A stretch of 64,000 nt of DNA from an uncultured Christensenella sp. (GCA_910579785.1 CAJTVJ010000002.1:62001-126000); one strand, 5' to 3'; positions 52,335-62,577 are shown, counted from the stretch's first letter. Notes: generated by a model not told the origin, from the letters alone. Program-made: numbers and translations.

Positions 52335-53816
52335 ATGAAACTCAAATTCAAAGAAAAGTTTTTTTACGGTCTTGGCGATTTGTCCGCCAATATCATGTTT
52401 GCGGCAATATCGTTTTATTTGCTATACTTTTTCGTCAACGTCGGCGGACTTAAACCTGCGCTTGCTTCGGCGGTATTTTTGATTGCCAAGTTTTGGGATG
52501 CGGTGACAGATTATCTTATGGGCAGGATATCCGATAAGACCAAGAGCAAATGGGGAAAACGAAGGGTATATATGTTGTTCGGCGCGTTGCCGTACGGATT
52601 GGCATTTTTGCTATTGTGGATAGCTCCGTTCGGCGAGGGCGCTCAGGTGGGCAAGATGATTTACTACACGCTTGCTTATATGCTTTTCAACACCGCTTGG
52701 ACTGTCGTATACATACCGTACAACGCAATCACCGCCAATATGACGGACAACTATGACGAGCGCACCTCTCTCAACGGCATCAGGATTGCGCTTGCCAACG
52801 TGGGGATAATTCTAGGAGCGGCGTTGTTTGCGCTCTTTGCCGACGGACAGGAGAGTTTGTTTTACGAGTTGTTTGGCAATGCGCGTCACGCATATTTGAC
52901 GTCGGCAGGTATTTTTGCATTTTTGTCCATTGTCATAATGCTGTTGTGCGCAGGTAATATAAAGGAGAGAGTAGACGATGCGGAGCAAAACGAAAAGGGC
53001 TTTTTTGTCACTCTCAAAGAGTTTTTCAAGCTCCCTGAATTTCGCAACGTAATGATGTGTTATTTGCTCAGCATGATAGGATTTGACATAATCATGGCTG
53101 TGTTTATGTTTTTTATCAATGATTCTCTCGGCTTTGGCGGAGGAGCAATGGCAATGGTCTTTGTCGCGATACCTCTGCTGTGCGCAATCGCCTCGTCCTT
53201 TTTCTGGGTAAAGCTGAGCGAAAAATTCAACAAACATAAGGTATATACTATTGCTTGCATATATATGGCGTTTGTGTTGCTGTTTGCGATATTCGTGCCC
53301 TCTAAAAATATTGCCACGACGGTGCTGCTTTGCGTATTTGCAGGCTTTGGTATGTCGGCGATACAGATTTTGCCGTATGCCAGCGTACCCGACGTCGTTG
53401 AGGTCGACGAATACGTCAACGGCGCAAGAAGAGAGGGCGCTTATTACGGCATAACGCAATTTATGTACAAGGTCGCCAATGGCGTGTCTATCGCATTGGT
53501 GTCGGCAGTTTTGGGTGCTTTTGGATATATAGAGAGCACGGACGGCTCGCTTATTCAACAACCTGACAGCGCGTTGCTTGCGGTGCGTATCGTGCTTGGC
53601 GCGCTTCCGGGGACAATATTCTTGATATCGATTATTTTCTCGCGAAGAGCCAATCTCAGCCGAGAGAGATTTGCCGACATAAAGGCAAAACTCGCCGAGA
53701 GAAAAGCTCAGGCATTGAGTGAAGTCGGGCAGGTCGAGGCTGCCGCAGAAGATGCAGGGAATATCCAAGAGGTCAGCGCTGCTGCCGACGGGATGACGCA
53801 AGAGCAGAATATTTGA
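52335..53816 (+). CDS. GPH-family sugar:cation symporter (MelB-like)
   Basis: A 493-residue 12-helix transporter. The GPH signature is KFWDAVTDYLMGRISDKTKSK with WGKRR after it, and a second one is in the middle loop region. It would import a glycoside, pentoside or hexuronide with a cation. ATG 52335 is preceded by AGAGGGA. The tail after the last helix is long, charged and Ala/Glu/Gln-rich. It is a single-gene unit, and its sugar is not known; the iol genes lack a transporter, but nothing ties this one to them. Confidence 0.92.
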   Translation: MKLKFKEKFFYGLGDLSANIMFAAISFYLLYFFVNVGGLKPALASAVFLIAKFWDAVTDYLMGRISDKTKSKWGKRRVYMLFGALPYGLAFLLLWIAPFGEGAQVGKMIYYTLAYMLFNTAWTVVYIPYNAITANMTDNYDERTSLNGIRIALANVGIILGAALFALFADGQESLFYELFGNARHAYLTSAGIFAFLSIVIMLLCAGNIKERVDDAEQNEKGFFVTLKEFFKLPEFRNVMMCYLLSMIGFDIIMAVFMFFINDSLGFGGGAMAMVFVAIPLLCAIASSFFWVKLSEKFNKHKVYTIACIYMAFVLLFAIFVPSKNIATTVLLCVFAGFGMSAIQILPYASVPDVVEVDEYVNGARREGAYYGITQFMYKVANGVSIALVSAVLGAFGYIESTDGSLIQQPDSALLAVRIVLGALPGTIFLISIIFSRRANLSRERFADIKAKLAERKAQALSEVGQVEAAAEDAGNIQEVSAAADGMTQEQNI

Positions 53817-53838
53817 TTTGAATAGACGGATATTATAA

Positions 53839-53883
53839 AAAATGCACCTCCGTTTGTTGTCTTCAACTTTGGCGGTGCATTTC
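53839..53883. terminator. Bidirectional intrinsic terminator
   Basis: AAATGCACC and GGTGCATTT form a stem with a long loop, between the convergent symporter and PH-domain genes. Confidence 0.65.
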
Positions 53884-53899
53884 AATTACGGTTGTTTTA

Positions 53900-54751
53900 T
53901 CAAAGTTCGTCGTCGCCGTCTATCTTGCTCATGATGTTGTCAAGATAGTCGTCTTCTTCCGACGCCTTTTCCTTTTTTTCAGGCGGAGCCATCTTGGACG
54001 TAAATCTTACGGAATTCGACGTCGACACACCGCTCTTGTCGGAAGTGCGATTTCGTCTATTGGCAGGACGTTGGTATTTAGAATCGTCGTAATATTCTTC
54101 GTACGTGTCTCCGTAATACTCCTGCTCTTGGTATTCGTTGGGATTGATTTCGCCGTCGGAGTCTTCTTTGTACTCTTGATATTCATAGTTGCGGCGGTCG
54201 TTGCCTTTTTTCTTACTCTTATAATTGTCTATAAACTCCTGCAACTTATTGCCTATTGCATAAGGCGCGTCCAAATCAAACAAAGTGATCGATCTTTTGC
54301 CCAACACGGTGATGTCGCCGACCTTAAACATCTTGTCGATAAGACCCACTTTCACCGACACTCTCCTTAGGTTGGAATAATAATAACTCTGCAATATGCC
54401 GTGTTCGCGAGAAATTATCCTCTTGTCGGTAAAGGCGTATTCTATATCTTTATATTTTCTTCTTGCGGAGAAGATGCTGTGTATCCATAACCATACGGGA
54501 AGTAAATGTATAGAAAAGAATACGCATAAGATGATGATCAAAGACGTGGGCATGCCTTTGCTATTTGCAAAAGCCATTGTCAGAATAAAGCCGTCAAATG
54601 CCAGCCATATCAATGCGATAGGCATCATCTGCACGCTTTTTGAGAGTACGAAAGACGCCTTTTGCGGTCTGCCTTGCCACAAAAGTTCTTCGTCTTCGCC
54701 TATTTCCTCGGATATTTCTTTTATGCTGTATGAAGTCTTTAAGCTCGCCAT
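53900..54751 (-). CDS. Bacterial PH-domain membrane protein
   Basis: A 283-residue protein. DEELLWQGRPQKASFVLSK near the N-terminus is the typical segment before the membrane helices (about 45-100) of bPH2/DUF304-type proteins. YAFTDKRIISREHGI and the next 50 residues match the bacterial PH fold. From about 185 on it is disordered, rich in Tyr, Glu, Asp and Lys, with YEEYYDD-type runs. The function is unknown. Confidence 0.75.
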   Translation of the reverse strand: MASLKTSYSIKEISEEIGEDEELLWQGRPQKASFVLSKSVQMMPIALIWLAFDGFILTMAFANSKGMPTSLIIILCVFFSIHLLPVWLWIHSIFSARRKYKDIEYAFTDKRIISREHGILQSYYYSNLRRVSVKVGLIDKMFKVGDITVLGKRSITLFDLDAPYAIGNKLQEFIDNYKSKKKGNDRRNYEYQEYKEDSDGEINPNEYQEQEYYGDTYEEYYDDSKYQRPANRRNRTSDKSGVSTSNSVRFTSKMAPPEKKEKASEEDDYLDNIMSKIDGDDEL

Positions 54752-54896
54752 ATCTCTTTCGCTATAATTTTTTTATATTATAACAATATAATTTTATGCC
54801 GTCAATAATTTATGTTGCTATAATTTTTGACACTGTCATATTTTTTTATAAAAACTATATAATTAAATGAATAAATATATCGGCATTGGAGGACTT

Positions 54897-55739
54897 ATGA
54901 AGACCCTTGGATATTACAACGGCGAATACGGCGAAATAGAGGATATGAAGATACCCATGACTGACAGGGTATGCAGTTTTGGCGACGGAGTGTATGACGT
55001 GACGTATGCTCGTAACCACAGGATATTTACGCTTGACGAGCATATGGACAGATTTTTTTCAAGCGCGCAGCTTCTCGACATACGTCTTGCTTTTGACAAA
55101 GACGGCTTAAAAAAGCTTTTGCAAGATATGGTCGACAAGGTCGACGAGGGCAACTTAGTTATATGCTGGCAGGCGACGAGAGGCACGCAGATACGCTGTC
55201 ATACCTATGACGATGATATGACGGCAAATATCTGGATAACAATCCGTCCTTGCGAAATCGTTGATATGTCGCAGAAGGTAGACCTCATCACAGTAGAGGA
55301 CACAAGATTTTTGCATTGCAACATCAAGACGCTCAATCTGATACCTTCCGTCATGGCGTCTCAGCTTGCAATGAAAAGCGGCGCTCACGAGGCTATTTTC
55401 CACAGAGGCGACAGGGTGACGGAGTGCGCCCACAGCAACGTACATATTATCAAAAACGGCGTTCTGATCACGCCGCCGCCCGATTGCTATATTCTCAAAG
55501 GAGTGGCGCGGGATAATTTGATAAAGGCATGCAATGCTCTTAGCATACCCGTCCGCGTCGAGCCGTTTTTTGTTCAAGACGTCTTTGAGGCTGACGAAGT
55601 CGTCATCACAAGTTCGGGATCGCTGTGTCTGCAAGCGGGCAAGGTAGACGGCATATCAGTCGGCGGAAGAGCCGAGGATATCATCAAAAGGTTGCAGGCA
55701 TATTTGCTCGATCAATTTATGCGCGCCACCGACGTTTGA
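54897..55739 (+). CDS. D-amino acid aminotransferase (class IV)
   Basis: A 280-residue fold-type IV PLP enzyme. FGDGVYDVTYARNHRIF is the N-terminal family segment, the PLP lysine is in HCNIKTLNLIPS, and VTECAHSNVHII and ITSSGSL bind the cofactor phosphate. It interconverts D-alanine and D-glutamate with their keto acids. ATG 54897 follows GGAGGA. The alanine racemase gene begins 2 bp after its stop, so the pair supplies cell-wall D-amino acids. Confidence 0.92.
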   Translation: MKTLGYYNGEYGEIEDMKIPMTDRVCSFGDGVYDVTYARNHRIFTLDEHMDRFFSSAQLLDIRLAFDKDGLKKLLQDMVDKVDEGNLVICWQATRGTQIRCHTYDDDMTANIWITIRPCEIVDMSQKVDLITVEDTRFLHCNIKTLNLIPSVMASQLAMKSGAHEAIFHRGDRVTECAHSNVHIIKNGVLITPPPDCYILKGVARDNLIKACNALSIPVRVEPFFVQDVFEADEVVITSSGSLCLQAGKVDGISVGGRAEDIIKRLQAYLLDQFMRATDV

Positions 55740-55741
55740 GA

Positions 55742-56860
55742 ATGGATATGTACGACGGCAGGACGTATTTAATAATAGACAAGTCGGCGATTAGGCGCAA
55801 TATATCCGCCGCTGCCTATAAGTTGGGCAAGGACGCCAAGATTATGTGTCTTGTCAAAGCCGACGCCTACGGTCACGGCGCAATAAGCGTAGCGAAATGC
55901 TGCGCCGATATTGTCGATTATTTCGGTGTTGCGACAGTGGGCGAGGGAGTGCAGCTCAGACGCAGCGGCATTGACCTTCCCATACTCATAGTGGGCGACG
56001 CGCCTCCGCGAAGTTTTGAAGACGCCGTCAAATACTCTTTGCAGCTGACGGTGCATTCATTGCAGTGCGCCCAATCTATTGACAGCTTTTGCAAAAGCCG
56101 CGGCGCGTCGGCGCGCGTGCATATCGCAATAGACAGCGGAATGGGGCGCATAGGTTTTTTGCCGGGCGAATTGTCTGATATAAGACAAGTCTTTGCATTA
56201 AAAAATCTGCGCGTCGCAGGAATATTTTCGCACCTGTCAAAAGCCGACGAGCTTGACAAGTCCTATTCCCATATGCAGATAAAACAATTTACCGACGTAG
56301 TAAGTCTACTTCAAAAAGACGGATATGACGTCGGATTGCGGCATATTGCCAACAGCGCGGCAATATTGGATATGACTGTCGGCGGTTGCGATATGGCGCG
56401 TATGGGAATCATGACCTACGGGCTATATCCGTCTTTGTACGTGGACAGAAGCGCAGACCTTGCTCCTGCAATGAGTTGGTATGCGCGAATATCTCATATC
56501 AAGACGTTGCCAAAGGGAATGGCGGTGAGTTACGGCGGCGACTTTGTAACGAAAAGAGCTACGGCTGTCGCCACGCTTTCCGTAGGCTATGGCGACGGCT
56601 ATCCAAGGGCTTTGTCCAATAAGGGACACGTGTTAGTGCGCGGTCGCAAGGCTCAGATAATAGGGCGTATTTGTATGGACCAAACTATGATAGACGTCAC
56701 TGACATACCCGGCGTCAACGTCGGCGACGTTGCCGTCCTTATCGGCAGTCAAGGCGACTTGTCCGTCACGGCAGAGGATATTGCAAGTTGGGCTGATACG
56801 ATAAATTATGAAATAGTATGCGGTATCACGCGCAGAGTGCCGAAATTATATGTTGAGTAA
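55742..56860 (+). CDS. alr: Alanine racemase
   Basis: A 372-residue PLP enzyme. The cofactor lysine is in CLVKADAYGHG, and the C-terminal domain has LSVGYGDGYPRAL and GRICMDQTMIDV, all typical of Alr. It makes D-alanine for peptidoglycan. I start at ATG 55742, just after the aminotransferase stop; no strong ribosome site lies there, so translation is probably coupled. Confidence 0.95.
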   Translation: MDMYDGRTYLIIDKSAIRRNISAAAYKLGKDAKIMCLVKADAYGHGAISVAKCCADIVDYFGVATVGEGVQLRRSGIDLPILIVGDAPPRSFEDAVKYSLQLTVHSLQCAQSIDSFCKSRGASARVHIAIDSGMGRIGFLPGELSDIRQVFALKNLRVAGIFSHLSKADELDKSYSHMQIKQFTDVVSLLQKDGYDVGLRHIANSAAILDMTVGGCDMARMGIMTYGLYPSLYVDRSADLAPAMSWYARISHIKTLPKGMAVSYGGDFVTKRATAVATLSVGYGDGYPRALSNKGHVLVRGRKAQIIGRICMDQTMIDVTDIPGVNVGDVAVLIGSQGDLSVTAEDIASWADTINYEIVCGITRRVPKLYVE

Positions 56861-56899
56861 TAAATTTAATGCAATATGATTTATTATTTAGAATGTCAA

Positions 56900-57229
56900 T
56901 TATTTAAATTTTTTATTTATGCTGACTTGCGTGATAATAACTGTCGCAACAAGTCCAAGCATTGCCGTTGAAAGAGCATTAAAAACAATAGGCAGAGTGT
57001 CCTTTACAAAAGCGTTGACGATACAGACGACAGGGATACATATAGCGGCGTTTATTGTTATCATACTTATTGCCATTATTTTATTGGCATAGTTCCATAT
57101 TTCGTCGCTCGACAGACTTTTGTTAGTTCTGTACCCAAATAGGGAGTTGCGCTTGGGTTTTGCTATAAGTATTACCGCCGCTATTACGATAAATATTATC
57201 GGACATAGCAGTCCCATTATCCACTTCAT
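56900..57229 (-). CDS. SdpI/YhfL-like small membrane protein
   Basis: A 109-residue protein with three hydrophobic segments. FGYRTNKSLSSDEIWNYANK after the first helix is the hallmark of the SdpI/YhfL family; SdpI is the immunity protein to the SdpC toxin in Bacillus, but many relatives have no linked toxin and none is seen here. Ribosome site AGGAGG. Confidence 0.8.
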   Translation of the reverse strand: MKWIMGLLCPIIFIVIAAVILIAKPKRNSLFGYRTNKSLSSDEIWNYANKIMAISMITINAAICIPVVCIVNAFVKDTLPIVFNALSTAMLGLVATVIITQVSINKKFK

Positions 57230-57354
57230 TACTGCCTCCTATTTATAATATTATATCAAAACTTTTTGTTAAAGTCAATATGGAGCTAATTCTCGACTGC
57301 GCTAATATGACATAAAGTAAACGTACTAATAACAATTCATTGTCATAACTATAT

Positions 57355-57384
57355 AAAAACGGTCCGCCTCAATTAAGACGGACT
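57355..57384 (-). terminator. Intrinsic terminator of the DUF6320/acyltransferase pair
   Basis: On the minus strand GTCCG (57383-57379) pairs with CGGAC (57366-57362), followed by CGTTTTTATA. Confidence 0.65.
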
Positions 57385-57404
57385 GCATTGACGTCACTTT
57401 GCTT

Positions 57405-58073
57405 TTATACGTGCAAGCGCCTTTTGAGTTCTCCAAAGTAAGAGTCTTTTGCAAAGAAAGACAGCGTAAGCACGTCTATAAATCCTCTGGCAGTGCAGAC
57501 GTACCATCCCCATCCGCAAGTTTTCAGCCATATGAATGATATGCCTATGCAAATTGCCGAGAATGCAAAGAGTTTTGTCAACGATATTTGGTAGTTGCCT
57601 CTTCCGCCTTTATGGGCAAGCGTAAGGATTTCAAGTACGGTCTGCCACGTAAGCACTGCTATCGGCGCGCCGAGCGTAAACGCCCATGGATCGGCAAGCT
57701 TGTTGACCCATGCGTTGATATAGAACAGCAGCGCGATGACGCCCAAGAAATTCCACGTCAAATGCTTGCGTACGCTAAATCTTTTGATTATCGGTCTGCC
57801 GATACATATCCATATTATTGCAAAGGCAAAAAGTACGTGCAGCGACCAAGATATCTTATGGTTGACGGCAATGTTGATGGCAGCGACCAATATTACTGTG
57901 AATATTGATATAAACAAACTTATTTTCAAAAACAATTTTCTTTGTTTCTTTAAATCGACAGTCGGGTATTCGTATATCGTAGGCGAAGTCTCTTCATGAG
58001 CCAATGCGCCGCACAAAGGGCAGTTGGTCAAGTCGTCGTCCACGTATACGCTGCATTTGCGACATTGTTTCAT
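57405..58073 (-). CDS. DUF6320-like zinc-ribbon membrane protein
   Basis: A 222-residue protein with an N-terminal zinc ribbon (QCRKCSVYV, then CPLCGAL) and about six hydrophobic segments. This build, directly after an acyltransferase-like gene, matches the DUF6320 proteins of Clostridia as I recall them. It starts 4 bp after the stop of the next-upstream gene (58078), with an AGGAGGT site. The role is unknown; it may hold the acyltransferase at the membrane. Confidence 0.7.
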   Translation of the reverse strand: MKQCRKCSVYVDDDLTNCPLCGALAHEETSPTIYEYPTVDLKKQRKLFLKISLFISIFTVILVAAINIAVNHKISWSLHVLFAFAIIWICIGRPIIKRFSVRKHLTWNFLGVIALLFYINAWVNKLADPWAFTLGAPIAVLTWQTVLEILTLAHKGGRGNYQISLTKLFAFSAICIGISFIWLKTCGWGWYVCTARGFIDVLTLSFFAKDSYFGELKRRLHV

Positions 58074-58077
58074 ATGT

Positions 58078-59352
58078 TTACCTCCTGTTGCTATTCACGG
58101 TCACTTCAATGCCGTGTTCGGTGAGTATCTTGAAGAAATCTCTCTCCAAAATCGGGTCTTGCGAGGTACGGGAAAAAGTCACTACGCTCACTCCGTTGTA
58201 TGACGCGCAAGTCATAGAATTGTTCATATACTTTTGAGGACCGAGCACAAACTCAAATCTGTCGATATAATCGTACATTTCTTTGGGTGTGACCACGTTG
58301 CCTATATTGCTGAAAGTGCATGACATGAGATTTTCGCCCACGAGATAAAAAGACAGGTTCATAAAGAAAGTCTTCAAGAATCTCGGCGCTACCTTGATTA
58401 TAGGATTTTTTTCCAATGCCACGTTGGAATTGATAAACTTCTGGCAATAATCGGGCGTGATTTTTTCTTTGAGCTGAGCGTCCAACTCTTTTACCACTTC
58501 TTCAAAAGTCTTCTCTTCCGGCGTTAGATTTGTATTGTAATAGCCTGCAAAATTACGCAAGGTCTCCGATCCGAATATCTTTCTGAGATTTATAGGCACC
58601 TGCACGCGGATAGGTTTTTTCTTGCTCCTCTTTTCATACAGCTGTCTTTTGAGAAGCGCGTATGCCAACGCTGCCGTGAGATATGTGTTGACGGTGCAGC
58701 CATATGATTTGGCTACGCTGTGCAGTTGCTCAAACGGCATACGTCCCTGTGTGACGTTGAGTATGCCGCGCCTCTCCCTTTGTCCTTTTATCTGATATGC
58801 GGCAGGCTCTTTTCTCGGCAAAGTGCCTTTGCTCTTGTCTATAAAACGGGAGAATGAATCCTCGACCTCTTCGGGAGTGGGATCGTCGTCGTAGTGCAGT
58901 ATGTCGCCCACGTTTTCGATATGCGCGCCGCAGAGTTCGCAATATCTCATCACCAACGTTTTAAGAAAAGTAATGTTGCCCGTGCCGTCGGTGATAGAGT
59001 GAAATACCTCCACTGCAATGCGGTGGGAGTGATACAGCACCCTAAATACGTAATCTCTGCCCGTAAGCCGCATCATTTTGCAAGGATAATCCGTCTCTTT
59101 TTCTATCTTTGGTTTGTGATCGAGAAATTGAAAATAATACCAGAAAAATCCCTTTTTCAACGTCATTCTATAAGTAGGAAAGCGGTCTATCACGTCGTCA
59201 AGCGCCTGTTGGAGCAGCTCAGGATCGACTTCTTCCTTCAAAACTACCGACATACGGAATACAGCGTTCCATCTCGAACTTCTTGCCGCCGGATATATCT
59301 TGGCTGCGTTGTCGAGCTTAAACCATTCCTTGTCGAACATTGCTTTTTTCAT
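58078..59352 (-). CDS. Condensation-fold acyltransferase (alcohol acetyltransferase-like)
   Basis: A 424-residue protein of the chloramphenicol acetyltransferase/condensation-domain fold. The active-site region reads VEVFHSITDGTGNITFLK, where the first His of the common HHxxxDG is Phe and the catalytic second His is kept. In the C-terminal half, TFSNIGNV is another family segment. It would acylate an alcohol or amine from a CoA thioester. It has a GGAG site and leads the operon with the DUF6320-like gene. Confidence 0.75.
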   Translation of the reverse strand: MKKAMFDKEWFKLDNAAKIYPAARSSRWNAVFRMSVVLKEEVDPELLQQALDDVIDRFPTYRMTLKKGFFWYYFQFLDHKPKIEKETDYPCKMMRLTGRDYVFRVLYHSHRIAVEVFHSITDGTGNITFLKTLVMRYCELCGAHIENVGDILHYDDDPTPEEVEDSFSRFIDKSKGTLPRKEPAAYQIKGQRERRGILNVTQGRMPFEQLHSVAKSYGCTVNTYLTAALAYALLKRQLYEKRSKKKPIRVQVPINLRKIFGSETLRNFAGYYNTNLTPEEKTFEEVVKELDAQLKEKITPDYCQKFINSNVALEKNPIIKVAPRFLKTFFMNLSFYLVGENLMSCTFSNIGNVVTPKEMYDYIDRFEFVLGPQKYMNNSMTCASYNGVSVVTFSRTSQDPILERDFFKILTEHGIEVTVNSNRR

Positions 59353-59669
59353 ATTTATGTCTCCTGATGTTTTAATTATACATTAAATATTTTTGATATA
59401 CAATACAAAACATTCAATTTATTTTATGTTTGTTAGATTTTTTGCAAATATTATACAGATTTTTAAAATATGTACGATATTTGTAAGCTTTATAGTTATA
59501 TCGTCTTTAAATAGACAAAGTCAAACAAAACAAACGGTGTGTTATAAATTTTAATTATTTTTATTGCTGTGTTTTTGTCGCATATTTATATATTTTATAA
59601 AAAACATTGACATTTTTGACTTGTTTGAATGATAATATTCCTATAAATAAACTTTTTTAGGAGATATGG
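59353..59669. other. AT-rich spacer between divergent genes
   Basis: Very AT-rich. The plus-strand promoter of the 59670 gene is at 59607-59636 (TTGACA, 18 bp, GATAAT). I see nothing else in it. Confidence 0.5.
59607..59636 (+). promoter_or_regulatory. Promoter of the 59670 lipoprotein gene
   Basis: TTGACA (59607-59612), 18 bp, GATAAT (59631-59636). Confidence 0.65.
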
Positions 59670-60572
59670 ATGAAAAAAATAGTTTATGTTGTGTTGGCAA
59701 TAATGCTTTTGACGGTTGCGATATCGGCATTTGCAGGTTGCGCAAAAGATGACGGAGCCGTGTTGCTAGAATGCAAAGACGCCAATTTCGGTAAAAATCA
59801 AGGCAACGTAGTGAGCGGTCTCAGCGCTTACGATTTGATAATGGAGACGTACTCCAATTTTCTTAAAGACAGAAATTACACACGCGAAGAGTTTTTTGCT
59901 TTCAGATCTTCGGTGGCTACTCGCGACACCTATTTGCTGCGTAAGATTACGGGCGACGAGATATATAATCAAGAAATTATAGTGGGCACAGGATTTGATA
60001 AGGGTACTTGCGCAAAGAGATTTTATTATGACGGAGTGAGCGCGCATGAGTTGAACAATACCAATACTAAAAAGGGCAATATCGCTTATAAAAAAGCTAC
60101 AAAAGAGTTTATTGTCAAAGATTGGGGAGAGTTTAAGGACTTTGACGGCGATTTGGACGCAAAGATATACGAACTTAGAGATAAGATCACGACGTATGAC
60201 ATAATGGACAGGAGCTGTCTGTCGGCAAAACATGACGACAATGTATATGAGAAAGAAGGCGTATATTATTGCCGTATCACGATAGATTGTTCTACGGAAA
60301 AGATGAACGGTATGCAATATGCCGCAAAGAAAGAATTTATAGACACGCTCAGCGCAAAGGAGACGGGTTTTTCTATCGACGATACCACGATAGATTTTGC
60401 TATCAAAAAAATTGACGGCGTTTATAAGTTCCTTATTTGGAAGAGAAGCGAAAAGTATTCCGGCAAGCATGCGTCGACAGGTTTGACAGTGTCTTGCAGG
60501 CAAGAATGCCTCTGTTATTATGAATACGGCAATGCGGAAGTGAGTAAAGACGATCTTTTGAATTTGGCATAA
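59670..60572 (+). CDS. Lipoprotein of unknown function
   Basis: A 300-residue protein with a signal peptide ending in the lipobox FAGC (about residue 23), so it is anchored outside the membrane. The mature part is alpha/beta with many charged residues and conserved-looking pairs of tyrosines. I recognise no family. It has its own promoter and terminator. Confidence 0.75.
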   Translation: MKKIVYVVLAIMLLTVAISAFAGCAKDDGAVLLECKDANFGKNQGNVVSGLSAYDLIMETYSNFLKDRNYTREEFFAFRSSVATRDTYLLRKITGDEIYNQEIIVGTGFDKGTCAKRFYYDGVSAHELNNTNTKKGNIAYKKATKEFIVKDWGEFKDFDGDLDAKIYELRDKITTYDIMDRSCLSAKHDDNVYEKEGVYYCRITIDCSTEKMNGMQYAAKKEFIDTLSAKETGFSIDDTTIDFAIKKIDGVYKFLIWKRSEKYSGKHASTGLTVSCRQECLCYYEYGNAEVSKDDLLNLA

Positions 60573-60586
60573 ATTGGGACGTGCGA

Positions 60587-60617
60587 CGGCGCGGATATTA
60601 AGTCTGCGCCGATTTTT
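60587..60617 (+). terminator. Intrinsic terminator
   Basis: CGGCGCGGA (60587-60595) pairs with TCTGCGCCG (60603-60611), followed by ATTTTTA. Confidence 0.8.
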
Positions 60618-60802
60618 ATACAGCTATCAAGAGCTTATTTGAATAGGTAAAATTTGTCAGCGTAAAAATTTTTATTAAATTTAAAAAAAGTTAACACAAA
60701 TACAATTATATATGTTATACTTATACAGTAAATGATGCGCTCATGCTTTTATTATCAGAATTGCGCATATTTTACAATTTGCGTTTATACGCAGGAGGGA
60801 AT

Positions 60803-62560
60803 ATGGGAAAACAAAACATCTTTCAAAAAGTCGGTTTTTTCGTAAAAGACTTTTTTAATCATTGGAATACGCCTCCAAAGGAAGGGTATTACCTGCCTAA
60901 TAAGGAATTTATAGCATATTCCGTTGGCGGAATGGGTGTGCAGGGATTTGGTATTTTTACTCAGTATTTTGCAATAAACGTAGGTGTACATCTTGCGCTC
61001 GTATACAATTTTGACGCTATGATAGTTCAATACACGACCTGGATAATCGCATTGCTTACGCTTTTCCGTGCGCCTATCGTCGGTTGGATAATCGACAACA
61101 CCAATACCAAATGGGGCAAATACAGACCGTATCTGCTGTTTGCAGGCGCTTTGAGCGTAGTATGTTATTGGATGTTGGCGTTTATTCCCGACTTATTTAT
61201 GCCGGACAACGCCTTAGAACATACTCAAAAAACTCAGTGGCTTGTCGTGGGTACGTATCAGTTGGTGCTGTTTATAGCGGCGACGGCGTTCAGTTTCTTC
61301 TCCTTCGGCAGAATAGGACTTGCCCAAGTTATCACGCCAAATACAAATGAGCGTACCAAACTATATTCGGTCGGCGGAGTTATCGACTCTTTGGGACCGT
61401 CCATCGTACAGATGTTTTTCCCGCTTATCGCCGGCAGAATTTACGGACAGAGCGGAGCGGTATACGGAGACGAGTTTGGACAGATGACGTCAGACCAAAT
61501 AAGAAATCTTGGACTGAGATTGACTTACGGTATGGACAATATCAATACGTACAAAGTTATCTTCCCGATAGCAGGTATGATATGCGTCGCCATGTCGCTT
61601 ATCATGTTCTTCGGTACAAAAGAGAGAATTATACAGGAAAAGAAAGTTAAAGAAAAAGTCGGTTTCTTGACGGGTATTCAGAAGAGTATGAAAAATAAAT
61701 ATTTCTGGATATTCAATATTTCAAATATAGTTGCTTTCGGCAGACTTTTGATATTCTCTGCGACCAATTACGTATGTCTTTACATATTGGGCGGACAGCT
61801 CGGCGCAGACATGAGAGGCGTAATGGTAACGGTGGCGTCGGTGGGTTACGTGCCCGGCATGTTGTTCTCTCCGCTTATTCAAAAGAAGCTTGGCAAAAAG
61901 AATATGACGTTGCTGTCTTTCGCAGGCTCGACGGTCATTTCCGTACTTCTTTTGATATTGTTTAAATTTGCTTATCACAACTCGGCTACGGCATGGGTAT
62001 ACTTCATAGGAGTATTCTTGCACAACATCTTTGCAGCTTTGTGGACGGTTACGTCTCCTGCAATGACCGCTGACTATTGCGAATATCAGCAGTGGAAGAC
62101 GGGCGACAGACTTGACGGGTATATGTCGCAGTATTCGCAGGTGATAACTACCGTATGCGGCATGCTTTCGGGATGGTTGACTACTACGCTTTTGATAAAG
62201 TTCGGCGGCGCCGCTTCTTCCGAAGACTACGGCGAAGAAGGCGTAATGCAGAGCGTCTTGATAATATGGGCTATATTAGGTATCGTCTGCGGTGTGCTTG
62301 CAATCATTCCTTTCCTCTTCTGGGATTTGACGGAGAAGAAACAGTTGGAGATGGCAAAAGATATCAAGATAAGAGGCTATAAAGAAGCTTTTGAATCGGG
62401 TACGCTTGAACAAGACAACGTGGAGGAGGCAATCTCACTCGGAGTGTTGACGAAAGAACAGGCGATAGAGATTGGATTGGTCAGCAAAGATGCAGAAGAC
62501 GCATTTGCATCCGAAGAAGTGACGACTGACACCTATTCTGTTGATACAAACAAAGAATAG
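60803..62560 (+). CDS. GPH/MFS-family sugar symporter
   Basis: A 585-residue, 12-helix transporter from ATG 60803 (GGAGGG site). The signature after helix 2 is FRAPIVGWIIDNTNTKWGKY (GPH family), and SPAMTADYCEYQQWKTG in the second half is also typical. It is longer than usual because of the N-terminal extension (about 40 residues) and a charged tail of about 75 residues. The substrate is unknown; a monocistronic unit with its own terminator. Confidence 0.88.
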   Translation: MGKQNIFQKVGFFVKDFFNHWNTPPKEGYYLPNKEFIAYSVGGMGVQGFGIFTQYFAINVGVHLALVYNFDAMIVQYTTWIIALLTLFRAPIVGWIIDNTNTKWGKYRPYLLFAGALSVVCYWMLAFIPDLFMPDNALEHTQKTQWLVVGTYQLVLFIAATAFSFFSFGRIGLAQVITPNTNERTKLYSVGGVIDSLGPSIVQMFFPLIAGRIYGQSGAVYGDEFGQMTSDQIRNLGLRLTYGMDNINTYKVIFPIAGMICVAMSLIMFFGTKERIIQEKKVKEKVGFLTGIQKSMKNKYFWIFNISNIVAFGRLLIFSATNYVCLYILGGQLGADMRGVMVTVASVGYVPGMLFSPLIQKKLGKKNMTLLSFAGSTVISVLLLILFKFAYHNSATAWVYFIGVFLHNIFAALWTVTSPAMTADYCEYQQWKTGDRLDGYMSQYSQVITTVCGMLSGWLTTTLLIKFGGAASSEDYGEEGVMQSVLIIWAILGIVCGVLAIIPFLFWDLTEKKQLEMAKDIKIRGYKEAFESGTLEQDNVEEAISLGVLTKEQAIEIGLVSKDAEDAFASEEVTTDTYSVDTNKE

Positions 62561-62577
62561 CATTTGATTTGAATTGT

